DNA of 64,000 nt from Epinephelus fuscoguttatus (taxonomy: Eukaryota; Chordata; Actinopteri; Perciformes; Serranidae), in contig NC_064754.1 in assembly GCF_011397635.1 (NCBI RefSeq), forward strand, positions 34,650,043-34,714,042, in the 5' to 3' direction. The stretch's first letter is position 1, and every line of letters begins with the position of its first letter. Shown here one piece after another: positions 51,401-61,098 of the stretch. The translations under genes were made by a program, and so were the position numbers. Below the pieces are notes generated by a model that saw nothing but the letters and a program-made list of their open reading frames with translations, did no database searches and was not told the DNA's origin.

Positions 51401-54400
51401 TTCAGTCACTTTTCCATTGAATGTTCCATTTCTTGAAAGGCTCAATGATCTTGAAAGAGATTATTAAAGAAAGCCTTTTTGAAAATGTGTTCCAACAGAG
51501 GCTTGTGTTTTACTTTTATTGGAGGAAAAAGTGCACATGTAACAGAAAACGCTTCTAAAGCTGCGTTCAGACCTTACGTTAGCGAGAACTTTGTAGGTAA
51601 AATTTGTAGCAGTGTGAACTGGCCTCTCTCAGTTTGACTCAAGCCGGCAGGTGGTGTCGCCTGTGACTCAGCTTGGCAAGTCACTAGTGGCTGGTTTTAG
51701 AATGTAAGGCGCGTCACCTGTTTCAACAGCCAATCAGCTTGGAGCATTGTCAGCTGGTTAAGTCGGTTACGAACTGTTAGCTTGTTAAAATGACAACGTT
51801 TTTGACGTAGAAAAGAGATAAACTCATCAGTTTGTTTGAGAAAGAGCAGTCTATATTACACAAGGCTTAACATTTTCGTGAAAAAAATCACGACATAAAT
51901 TTGCATAAGCCCCCCGGGTATTCCATTGAAGCATGACTCCACATTTTCAACTCTCATTTTTGTGTTTTTGCTGTTTTATCATTACTGGAAATGCAACTGT
52001 AGCAAGCATCTCATTATCATTACCATCATTCATACTTGAAGATGCTATAAATTATACCCAGCTTACTAGGGAAAAAAAGCCTGAAAAGATGTAAGTTAGA
52101 ATTTAGATATAGAGAGTTTTCTTTATGGAGACGATACACTGTCTTCTCTAGTCCCATTGGTGTAAATTGGCAAGTCCCATAGCGTTGCAGAACGGTGCAT
52201 TTCAAGTAGGTGCAAGTTTCAACACGTCTCATTGCGAGTCCTTGGTCTGAACTTGGCTGAAAGAAGACACTGTTTGATTACTGGGATGTAGACACACTTG
52301 CTCTTTTTCAAGCAATGAGTGAAAGGTCGCCCAAGCCAACAGACTGCTGATGGTATCATTTGGCCAGGCAGCAAACGCACAAACATCCCTGTCTATACCA
52401 AGCTATACCACTGTATCAGCTCACTTCTAGTCGACAGATTTAATGTGTTGGCAGTTCTTTTGAATACTTCTGTCATTGGTTTCTATGTTAATGTACTGAC
52501 TGACTTTTATACCATCTCAGAAACGTCTGGAGCAGAAACCCGGCTCAGTCACAGCCACCCCAGCAGGGACTCCCGCAACACCCGTCGCCACGCCCAAAGT
52601 AATCGTCGGCTCAATCTCAGGCCAGGGCACCCCCAGCACCAAGGTGGTACTGTCCACCAAGATGGGCACCCCCGTCACATTCCAGCAGAACAAGAACTTC
52701 CAGCAGTCGTTCGCCACCTGGGTCAAGCAGGGTCAAAGCACACAAGGTACTTTATACAGTAGTGTAACTAAAAGCCAGTTTGCTGTCCTTGAGTCTGGTG
52801 GAGCTGCAAGGAAGCACAGTGTAATCTTTGTTTTTACCTAAACTGAGGGGCAGAGCATGTCACAACAAATCACTAGACATTTGTTCACAAGAGAGACGCT
52901 ATTCACCCTTGAAGTTGACACTGAGTATAGTCTGTAATATATCTGTAACTCAAGATGTGTTCCTGGATTGGTTGTAATGAACTAGTCAGTACTGACATGT
53001 TTCTACAACAAAGTGTGAAGCTTCCTGAAAATCTGGTTTTCTTTTTCATGCATATGATTGTGTTTTAAGCCTGTTGATTTGCCGTGGGGGATATTAAAGT
53101 TTATTAAAAAATAGTAATGATATTGGATTTAAAATAGTAACAGTATTTATCGTAATATTTTGTTTGTTTGTTTGCTTCATTAGGAGCGGGCACGGAGACC
53201 TCCGTAGCCTCGTCTGGTGGGCACACCTTCCAGATTACAGGAACCTCAGTGGGCGGAAAGGTGGTGACCACCAAGTTACCGCTGCCCGCCAACAGCAAGA
53301 TCGTCACAGTCAATGTGCCAACTTCACAAGGAGGTACGGCGGGTTTTAATAAGTCACACCTCTGAGGCAGACGGAGGGCACAAATTACATTTATTCAGTG
53401 TGTAGATGTTTCTTCTTTCCATCTACCACAGTTTGGGGATGCATGTATGTTTGTGTTTTCATTGCTTCACCTCGGACCCACAGCTGAGACGTTTCAAAGG
53501 TGTCAGAGGAGCCAAATTAGATCTGGCTCATTAATTGGATGCCATTGTAAGCAATTTAACGTGCCAACCACGCGCACAGCGCTGTAGAAGTACTGAGCCT
53601 GTCTTCACTCATTTCAAATGTTACTGGTGCCAGCGACCGCAGGCCCAAATATTTTGAAGTCTCCCTATTAGACACAAATTAGACATTCCTCTGTCCTTGA
53701 TTGCCACTGTCAGTGAGCCAAGGACACAAGTAGACGGTCGGTTTAAAGGGCCACATCTTAGCAGAACTATGGGGCTCAAGTGTTCAGCCTTATTAAACAC
53801 ACTGGCCTCACTGAATCAGTCACACAGCTGTCACAGTTAGTTTGGCCATGGTGTTAATGCAGCCATATTTTTCTTTACATGCTTGAAATCAGGCACTTCA
53901 TTTAGCCAGGTTCAGACCTCAGAATTATCACTCACATTCCCAGTTAGTTCAGTGATTCCCTGTTAGCTTTAATTTGCGAGTTTGTCCTTTAGTGATGTTG
54001 TAGATTCATCCTAAAACATTTTGTTTTATTGAATATATTGTAGCACTTCTGATGGCCTTATTGCATGTCAAAATAAGCAACCAAGGAGCCGAGGAGTCTG
54101 TACTGCAGCTGTCAACTGTGTCAATCACAGCTAAACAGTACACTAAAATATGTTTCTGAAAACATTTGAGGTGAAAAATAGGCAATCCAATTACAGGATC
54201 TTGATTCATATCTGATCAGAGCTGCCTAGTTTGACAGTTTGGCAGCAGTTCACGAGCAGTGATTGACTGTGCCACAGTAGATTGCAAATGCCATTAGATG
54301 CATATCTGAATCATCATTGCAGCCAAGGAATGACTCTAAGAGAAAAAAGTTGTACTTTTTAACCATGGAAAATCATAAATTAAAGCTTTTAAACCAAATT

Positions 54401-57400
54401 CTTCACAACCGGAAATGCTCCAGCAGGAATATGATCCGAATTCAAGGACATCAGCAACCAAGTTTATGTTTCCCTGATGCTGACATGTAGCCGCAAATAA
54501 GGGTGTATTTAATATAAACACTTGCAATGACATGCATGGAGCAGGTAACCATATAAAGTAATCCATCACAAGCTACAGAAAAGCAGCTTGTGATGGAAAG
54601 CAAAATACAGAAAAGCATAAAAGGTCCTCTTTAAGCTTTTTGTTCCATCTGTTTCCAGCTGCACAAATGTAAAAGGTGCGACCATTTCAGAAGCAGTCAG
54701 TCACTCGCTGTGTTTTGTGCTACTGTAGCAGCGTGGTCTGCACCAGCCCCATTGTGGTGCCCGCCATGTGCCAACCTCATGCGTCAGCAGCTTAGTTTGG
54801 AGTGGCACATCATGTCTGGCTGTGTCCCGTCGGCATGGTAATCTAATAGAAAGCTGTTATTTTGGTTGGATGGTTTTTGGGATGGTAGACTTGTGTAGTC
54901 TGAAGTTCTAAATTCAGCCCTGCAGATTCAGGATTGTACTATCTTAAGAGAGGTGCTTTTCAACTTTTGGCAGCGTCAATATTGACACCGCAGGGATGAG
55001 ACGATGGTTTGTACTGAGCACCACCTGGCCTGTCTGTGGTCCTGTCAAATTACTGGACGATGGATATTGCTCAACACTCGGTAGAGGTGGTCTGTCATGT
55101 TGGCGTGTCCCATTTAAAGCTGCTGACAGCTCTCATGTGGGTTACAGAGGTCAGATTCAGCTTTCTTTAAATCAATTACTGGACTACATGCTGCGTGCAC
55201 AGGATGATTTTGAAATTCAAATGTGGCATTTAAACCAGAACAACATCCGATAGGAGAGGTTAGTCTGGAAATTTAGGAACCTTTTTAAGATGTACCCACA
55301 GATCAGCCAACTGATTTGGATTCACAGGTTTAAACTCTTTTACAGCTTTAACAACAAGTCAGTTTTATCCTTTCTGAAAAGCTGAGTAACAGAAAAATGT
55401 GGAGAGAACTGAAGAGATGTTAATTTTTTAAACATGATGCAATAATGATGGCACTAAAAATAGCATCTCAGTATACAGTAAATGTATCATTTAATACAGA
55501 CTTGCTTAAATAAATCTTTGCATTCATCAGATGAAGAGAATGATTTTCACCGAGCATACAAAGAAAGTGATTTTTCTTCCCTTTGAAGTTACCATGAAGG
55601 AGAAACTAAGTTCAGGTGGAGTGTAACCATTTAATGGACATGTGTATTTATCCAGCATGACTGTTGGGCGCCCTGTTTGTTTTGGAAGGGCTTAAGGAAG
55701 TTAGGCAGGAAAACAAGTTTACCCTGAGGTCTGCTTCCCAGACAGGTAGGCCTCTATAGCGGGATTCCATTTTTCTTTTTTTCCCTCCGTCTTTTTGAAT
55801 AAAAGTGGACCTCTCTACTCACCGGAGTCCCAACTCCCCGACCTCTCCAAACAGCCAGCCCATAGAAAAGCGTGTTTGATGTGTGTGACCAGAGCAGCTA
55901 CTCCCCTGGTCTTACGACCGGTTTTAACGTTCCTGTTTGAAGAGGGAAACCCTTGATGTATAGGTTTACCTGCTCGGTTGCGGTCGAAAAACCGCAGCGA
56001 GAAGGCAGCAGGAGGAAAAAGAACGACACTCTCATGGTTTCCATTTCTGCCATTGGCTTCACGTGAGCTCATCAAGGCACAGAGCCTGGCGAACAAATAT
56101 GAAACGCTCCCTTTGTCAGGTTAAAGTTAAAAAGTAGGATCTGAACTCATGCATAATTTATCAGGGGGGTTCAGGTATGTTGGGGGAAACCCAACTAAGC
56201 TTTCAGTGAGCCTTTGAAGATTTTGTTTACCTGCTCAACTAATATTTACCGTTGCTGTGATCAAAAGCTGGCCATCGAGCAAGGAGAGAAGCCCACAAAT
56301 AATGTATTGAGTTGTATCAATGCAGGACTTCTGTACAACTGCTCACTTGTGACACGCGAACATGTAGCCGCTGCTTCACATCAGTAATTGTATTACGATG
56401 TTTAAGCTTTTTCAAATGTGCTGGTGGATGTGTTTGATGTAGTAAAAGGCAGGTATCTGACTTGTAAACATCATTGATCTCTAAAAATATAAGCTTACAA
56501 GCAGTTCTGTGAGAATACAATTAAAATTGTATCTTTAAACCACACGTCTGTTTGTTTAAACTACCCTCGTAGATAAACTGTCCCTTCCTTGCAGCATTTT
56601 TCTCTCTGTCTCTTACTTAACTTCACTTTAACGTTTTTCCTTGTCATTTCCTCATCTTTCTACCAGTTATGTTCTTGTCTTGACTGATAATTAAAATTGA
56701 CAGGCTGCTTCCTGGGAAACCTTGACTTCGCCCCATCCCTCTCCTCATGCCTCTCTCTTCTCATTTGTTCACTCTGGTATCTTTCTGTTTCTCTTTTCTC
56801 TGCAGGTGTGGTTCAGCAGAAAGTGCTGGGTATCATTCCCTCCAGCACAGCAGGCGGTGCTCAGACCTACACCACATTCCAGCCCCGCACCACCACGCTC
56901 AACATCAGGCCCAATACCCCAGGCTCCCAGCAACAGGTACATCCACCTTCTCCCTGCTCTGAAGTGTCTATAGAGTTGTTTTGACTTAGTGTGTTCATCC
57001 CCTATGTGATCTGATTTTGTAGCCTGTGCTGTTGGTACTTTTTAAACTTTATAGAGCTGGTTATATCTCCATTTTCTCTGTACATAATTTTATAGAATAT
57101 AATGAATAATTTTTCATCAGCTCCAGGTGCGCCCCTCTGCACCTTTTGACCTCTTTTTTATCTTTTAAAACGCTGGGTTGAAGCAAACAATTAATAATAT
57201 CTTCATGAAAATATCCTTTTAGGTACTGGCAGCTGGTGGTCAGATCCGTCCAGGCATGACAGTGATCCGAACACCGATCCAGCAGACAGGACCAATGGGA
57301 AAGACAATACTCCGAACACCCCTCATGGTCCAACAAGGTAATGCACTCTTTGTGAGAGACTGACTTCTTTTCAGTTGGAAAACCTTAAAGAAATACTGCA

Positions 57401-60400
57401 CACTGCAGGGTGGTGCCCGCCCACATCTCCTGGAAGATTTCAATGGAAAAATTCCAGTCAAATATCATCTGTTTTTATTGAGCTTAAAAAGCAATTGATA
57501 GGCAGGCTATATGAAGTATGACATCATCATGGCATGTAGATTCATAATTTTTTCTTTTGATTTATAATCCAAATTCAATAGACTTACATACATGGTAATG
57601 CTATTTTAAAACTAGATAGATATGACGCTAGCCTACGTTTCTTGGTGCAACACACAAATGCAAAGAATTTCCTTCAGCTTTAGACCTACATTTTATCAGA
57701 TAAAATCAATAAGAATAAAAACTATTTGAATGAAAAATACATGTAGGCCTATCTGGCTCACAACATTTTAACTACGGCATGCGGCAGTTGACTTGAAAAC
57801 AAATCATTTCCATTCGCTATAGGCCTTTTCTCCTATTATCTCCATTATGACCAGAAGACATTTAAATATGTCAGACTGCGACAGATTTATTTAAAAAAAA
57901 ACTGATAACCTAAACCCTTGCATACTGACAGCATGGGACTGTTTCATGCCCTCTTTGTAAATCAGTGCATGGGCGGGTGTCTGTGAGTGTGTAATCTCCC
58001 TCCTCTTGCTAAATTCTGAAACTACAACAGCTGTCCGGAGCAGATTAGGGACCTTTAATGTCTGCACATATGAAACTCTAGTTAAAAGTACTATCTTTAT
58101 TCACCTTTCTCTTCCAGGTCAGGGTGGACAGCAAGTGGTGACGCAGATCATTCGTGGCCAGGCAGTTTCCACAGCAATATCTGGTGCCAGCCCTGTCGCC
58201 ACGGTTACCGGCCAGGGGACAGCCAGCCCCACCACGGCAGGACAGGCGGCAGGCCAAACACCACCCGGCACCCCGCGGGCGCAGGGGCAAGGCCAGGTTA
58301 AACTCACCCTGGCGCAGCTCACCCAGCTCACACAGGTTAGTGAAGGACAGTGAAAATTCCCAGATGTCTTGTGTCACACTGCCCAGATAGCAATGAAATT
58401 TGATTTAAAATAAAGGATACCATGGCCTGTAACTTGTTATACAAATTATTTGATCATATCAGACATGTACACTCCTTTGGAAAGTGTAAGATTTATACAC
58501 AGTATTTCTCCACATGTTTTCCTTTAATTACAGTAAGAGGAAAAAGACATTCAAATGGGGAAGTATTCAGATTAATTCATTGATCTTTCAAAGATATGAA
58601 CTATAACAAGTATTATTTTAGCCTCAGCATGAAAGGATGATTATAAATTATGTGGACGTCCATGTCTCCACAGAAATGGAACACGTATGATCTTAATTTT
58701 GAAATGTCGAGGCTACTTAGGTTCTCGGGAGTTCAGTTTTAAAAATTTCTACCAAAACAATTTTGCTTTTAAAAGTCAAAGACCCCAGTATCAAATATAC
58801 GGTTTAATGGGCTTTAACCACATCCCAGCAACAGTTCATGACCCAGCTCAAGTTCTCTTAGAGGACAAAGGGAAACTCTCCAAAAGCTTGTGAGAGACAG
58901 AGCCCCCCGTCTGTGGTGGAGCCAACAACTACAAACACTTTTACCAATCTGAAACAAGGTTTGAGACTGTGTGGGGGAAAATGGGATAACTATCATTCAT
59001 TTATGCTTTGGATAATGGGATGTATCCACCTTTTATTACCAAAGGCAGTTTCATTTGTATTAAGACTGGAAGGTACAGTGTGACTCACCTACTCCTCTCT
59101 ACCTCTCGTAGAAGCAGCAGGCTGGGTCAGGTGTGGATCGGCAGCCTGGTGTCAGTGGTACCCAGCAGGCTCTGACGGTGATGGTTCAGGGACAGGGCCA
59201 GACCACCGGCCAGCTGCAGGTCATACCTCACGGGGTCACGGTCATCCCAGGACCCGGACAGCAGCTAATGCAGGCAGCGCTGCCCAACGGCCAGGTGCAG
59301 CGCTTCCTCTTCACCCCTTTGGCCTCAGCTGCCACACCCACATCAAGCACAGGTAGAAGAAACAAGCACTGATCACTGGACAGACAAACTCTCAAACTGC
59401 AGACAATGAGGGTGACATTTTGATGATGACATTCTCCTGCTCACCTCTGATCCTCTATCTCTCTTTTTCTCCAGCCACCACAGTCCCAGGCCAGCCCAAC
59501 TCCACCTCCACCAAGACCCCAGCCCAGCCTGCCCAGCAGGCTGCCGCCCCCGTCCAGGCAGGCGCGATCCCCTTAGCCACCACCAGCACCCCTTCGTCGG
59601 CCACCCCGCAGGGCCAGCTACCCCCTCAGACGCAGGCTCACATGCCCATTCAGTCTCCCACCTCGCTGCAGGTGAAAACGCAGGGAGGAACCGCCCAGCT
59701 GCAGCTGCAGCAGACGCCCCAGCTCATCAGTATGTCTGGACTGCAGCAGCAGGTACAGGTATGATTAGCAAAGAGACACTATGATACATTGTCAGCTACG
59801 AAGTCACTCCACTTCCCAAAACAGCTGTAGCTCAGATGACCTTGAACAACTTAGCAACTGCTCGGGTGATGCCACATAGTGTCCGGCAGACTTCAAACTA
59901 TAAAACTTAGGTCATGCTATGAACTGCTAATTTAATAGATCCAGCTATTCTTAAGGTGGCGCCCTTTTAAATGAAGGGTGACATTAGGCTGACAGTGTGA
60001 TCTAACTAATCCAAAACAACCCTGGTTGTCTTTTCAGCTTTGTTAAATTTGTGTATCTTCCGTGTTGTGACTGCAGGTGTTGGCGCAGCTGCAGGCCCAG
60101 CAGGGTGGAGGCTCACTGCCACAGCACATCAAACTGCAGCTTCCTATCCAGATACAACAGACCGGCACCACCTCAGCTCAGGGAGGACAGGTAGTGCAGC
60201 AAGCCTTCGAAACCAGACCCTAACTAAAATCACCTTCACAGGACTTTGTTTAACGGTTTTGGTCCTTTGAGGAAAACAAATCAGAAAATGTTCTGTGCAC
60301 TGTTTCACACATTTAGACAGAGTAATCCAAACTGTATACCTCCTCACACCATGCTGTCTGCACAGATTGGGAACGTAGTGACCATCCAGGCAGCTTCTGT

Positions 60401-61098
60401 CCAGGAGCAGCTGCAGAGAATCCAGCAGCTCAGAGAACAGCAACAGCAGAAGAAGAGACAAGCCGCAGAGGCCAAGAGAGAGCAAGCTCTCAACGCAGCC
60501 AGCCAGAGCGACATCATTCAGAAACAGGTGTGTGTGTGTCCGTGTGTGTGTGTGTCTGTGTGAGCTTGCTCAGGCGCCCATCAGAGCCAGGCCATCCGTC
60601 TCTGTCCAAGGCTCACTCTCTTCCTGCCATCAGTACATAAACAGTCACCATCCTCCAACCCTCCACTAAGGCTGCGTTTGTTTTTACAGCTCGGGCCCTG
60701 TCTCTGTTTGTTGAGCTTAATTCCACTGCTACTACTGTGTGCATATGTGTGTGTGTTTTCACCTGTCCCTGTGTGTATTTGACACACTATACTGTCTGGT
60801 CCATTGCTGTAGATATTTGTAGTACACATTAAACATCACTAAATACACAAAGGGTTGTCACAAAGTCCAGGTGATTGTGTGTTTTTGTTTCATTTTGTAC
60901 TTTTGCCACTCTTTTTTTCTGCTTCACTGTAGCAGTTTCCTCTCACACCATAAATATCTTTCCTCTTGCTTAACATGTAGTTTGTTCTGACATCTTTCTG
61001 CGGGGTGTGTTTCAGGTGGTGATGAAGCAAAACGCTGTGATCGAGCACCTGAAGCAGAAGAAGACAATGACGCCTGCAGAGAGAGAAGAGAATCAGAG
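23870..61098 (+). CDS. bptf: Bromodomain PHD finger transcription factor (BPTF), 29 coding exons, 3' end off window
   Basis: Largest NURF subunit, linking ISWI remodelling to modified histones. Exons: 23870-24446, 27119-27941, 32250-32301, 32541-32709, 36012-36251, 36918-37127, 39446-39634, 40057-40229, 40562-40738, 41062-41243, 41414-41545, 42267-42396, 43218-43353, 43859-44161, 44357-46469, 49060-49184, 50656-50784, 50993-51143, 51346-51385, 52521-52746, 53184-53333, 56806-56936, 57223-57337, 58118-58335, 59112-59352, 59475-59758, 60077-60190, 60366-60527, 61016-61098. The frame is continuous for 2591 codons and matches recalled human BPTF throughout. Order: basic RG-rich then acidic N-terminus, DDT (~230-295), PHD1 (381-422), WHIM-like region, LRNPDSKLSQ, GYGGWSWIS, FGITWRYRLQTVKSLAGVSL, Q-rich region, then EHLKQKKTMTPAEREENQ. 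PHD2 and bromodomain (about 430 residues) are missing downstream. All introns are GT-AG except one GC-AG after 40738. Confidence 0.96.
24447..27118. other. bptf intron 1
   Basis: Phase 1, GT-AG. No gene or recognised repeat. A 22-nt motif at 26361-26382 (GAGTGACCTGCACTGACCCA, then TT) recurs with two changes at 29221-29242 in intron 2. The long first intron may hold regulatory sequence. Confidence 0.6.
27119..27941 (+). CDS. bptf: bptf exon 2: DDT domain and first PHD finger
   Basis: Encodes residues 193-467. The DDT domain (VSAIYEVLRNFGSVLRLSPFRFEDFC) contacts the ISWI partner. PHD1 has Cys381, 384, 393, 396, His401, Cys404, 419, 422 in C4HC3 order (CRVCHRLGDLLCCETC, YHLECV, WQCEVC). GYDRHHRKYWFLNRR starts the WHIM-like segment continued in the next two exons. 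Confidence 0.95.
27942..32249. other. bptf intron 2
   Basis: 4.3 kb, phase 2. It contains a degenerate SINE at 31498-31836 and otherwise unique-looking AT-rich DNA. The 28190-28400 part reads like a possible conserved noncoding block. Confidence 0.55.
31498..31836 (+). mobile_element. Degenerate tRNA-derived SINE (long-tailed type)
   Basis: The head GGGTGGTGCAGTGGTTAGCA is box A-like, followed by a decayed box B region (GGGTTCTGGATTTTG). The body motifs TGGTGACTTTAAATTGCC, GAATGTGAGTGTGAA, TCTGGCGACCTGTTCAGGGT and CAGCTGGGATAGGCTCCAGC, and the end GGATAAGCGGTTATGGATAA, are those of a SINE family I recognise as widespread in fish. No target duplication found. Confidence 0.8.
32710..36011. other. 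bptf intron 4
   Basis: 3.3 kb, phase 1. One interspersed repeat at 33421-33560; the rest is AT-rich, with short ORFs lacking any family resemblance. Confidence 0.55.
33421..33560. repeat. CCTCCACCAAGGAGGTTATG-type interspersed repeat
   Basis: Starts with a short palindrome (CCTCCACCAAGGAGG), then GTTTGTTTGTCTGC, TATGAACGGATTTTGATGAAA and GGTGGTGATCGG, a pattern I recall as a common repeat in fish introns. The class is uncertain. Confidence 0.55.
37637..38925. mobile_element. hAT transposon fossil with BED zinc finger remnant
   Basis: In bptf intron 6. The left end AGGGGTGGGAA is mirrored by TTCCCACCCCT at 38915-38925, typical hAT ends. Near-identical TCTGTTT flanks (37629-37635 and 38928-38934) may be a decayed 8-bp target duplication. 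A T run lies near 38835-38851. It encodes a broken BED finger, listed separately. Confidence 0.7.
37930..38150 (+). pseudogene. BED-type zinc finger of a hAT transposase, frameshifted
   Basis: KVWAHFDFSN in one frame is followed, after a one-base shift near 37990, by KDAAICNNCLGKVKYTG and NMLRHQSCHPD. Cys-x2-Cys and the C-terminal HxxxH fit the BED fold used by hAT transposases and ZBED proteins. No catalytic domain was found in the element. Confidence 0.75.
40739..41061 (+). other. bptf intron 9 with a GC-AG boundary
   Basis: Exon 9 ends CACAGAGAG at 40738 and the intron begins GCAAGT; exon 10 begins GACCATGAC after CATCAG. The joined HQHREDHDKRRHL is the human sequence, so the boundary is fixed by protein conservation and no nearby GT keeps the frame. 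Confidence 0.9.
40806..40935 (+). mobile_element. Truncated SINE fragment
   Basis: In bptf intron 9, about 65 nt after the GC donor. GCAGGATGGCTGAGTGG is box A-like, and GGTTTCTCCCATTACAG with GATTGGTGATTATAAATTG matches the body of the SINE type at 31498. It ends early. Confidence 0.55.
42397..43217. other. bptf intron 12
   Basis: No gene or repeat recognised. A long C/T-rich stretch (about 43070-43210) precedes the TTGAAG acceptor of exon 13. Confidence 0.6.
44357..46469 (+). CDS. bptf: bptf exon 15: large linker exon (2.1 kb)
   Basis: About 705 residues. The start (VVDVSKGF, SYKKK-like AYKKKVKSSKLDSLLERR) and end (LLKFSRTKKTRSDTALPSYRKFVTKS, FNYNAKPALDIWPYPSPRPTFGITWR) match human closely. 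The middle is Ser/Thr/Glu-rich, low in hydrophobics and poorly conserved, so probably disordered, with a Thr-rich patch (TTTSTTTMTVV) also found in human. Confidence 0.94.
46470..49059. other. bptf intron 15
   Basis: 2.6 kb, phase 2. AT-rich, with no recognised repeat or gene. Confidence 0.55.
49280..49800 (-). repeat. Probable interspersed repeat with a 152-codon antisense ORF
   Basis: In bptf intron 16. The minus strand is open at 49332-49790. It includes GLAGPTLTLKIGEKKRP, VAGRDFNGWLVPPSERL and YAANFRPLRLACQ. I recall similar sequence in many fish loci, so I call it a repeat-derived ORF rather than a gene; I cannot assign a class. Confidence 0.4.
51559..52258. mobile_element. Non-autonomous DNA transposon with GTTCAGACC ends
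   Basis: In bptf intron 19. The left end AGCTGCGTTCAGACC is mirrored by GGTCTGAACTTGGCT at 52244-52258 (12 of 15 positions agree). It contains a MADF-like ORF start, so it probably derives from a PIF/Harbinger-type element. Confidence 0.6.
51790..51870 (+). pseudogene. MADF-like domain start, stop-interrupted
   Basis: The ATG at 51790 leads to MTTFLT, an in-frame TAG, then KRDKLISLFEKEQSILHKA and TAA. The (K/E)LI.L.E.....L pattern is the first helix of MADF DNA-binding domains, which are common partners of PIF-type transposases. The rest of the domain is missing. Confidence 0.5.
53184..53333 (+). CDS. bptf: bptf exon 21: symmetric 150-nt exon, probably skippable
   Basis: Encodes 50 residues (VASSGGHTFQITG, KLPLPANSKIVTVNVP). 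Both flanking introns are phase 1, so skipping keeps the frame and joins KQGQSTQ to GVVQQKVLG, the arrangement I recall in the main human isoform. The acceptor follows a GTTT repeat with CATTAG. Confidence 0.85.
53334..56805. other. bptf intron 21
   Basis: 3.5 kb, phase 1. Balanced-composition blocks at about 53460-53760 and 54040-54320, with TAATT- and ATTGCAAAT-like motifs, look like possible conserved noncoding elements. 55740-56110 is GC-richer and unrecognised. No gene supported. Confidence 0.5.
57338..58117. other. bptf intron 23
   Basis: Nothing recognised beyond AT-rich DNA. Confidence 0.55.
58336..59111. other. bptf intron 24
   Basis: No repeat or gene recognised. The acceptor CTCGTAG is weak. 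Confidence 0.55.
59112..60527 (+). CDS. bptf: bptf exons 25-28: Gln/Thr/Pro-rich region
   Basis: Exons 59112-59352, 59475-59758, 60077-60190 and 60366-60527. Landmarks: MVQGQGQTTGQLQVIPHGV, PGPGQQLMQAALPNGQVQRF, LQQQVQVLAQLQAQQ, IKLQLPIQIQQ and VTIQAASVQEQLQRIQQLRE, ending in a Q/K-rich coiled-coil-like stretch. The Pro/Gln segment of exon 26 is shorter than in human. Confidence 0.93.
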
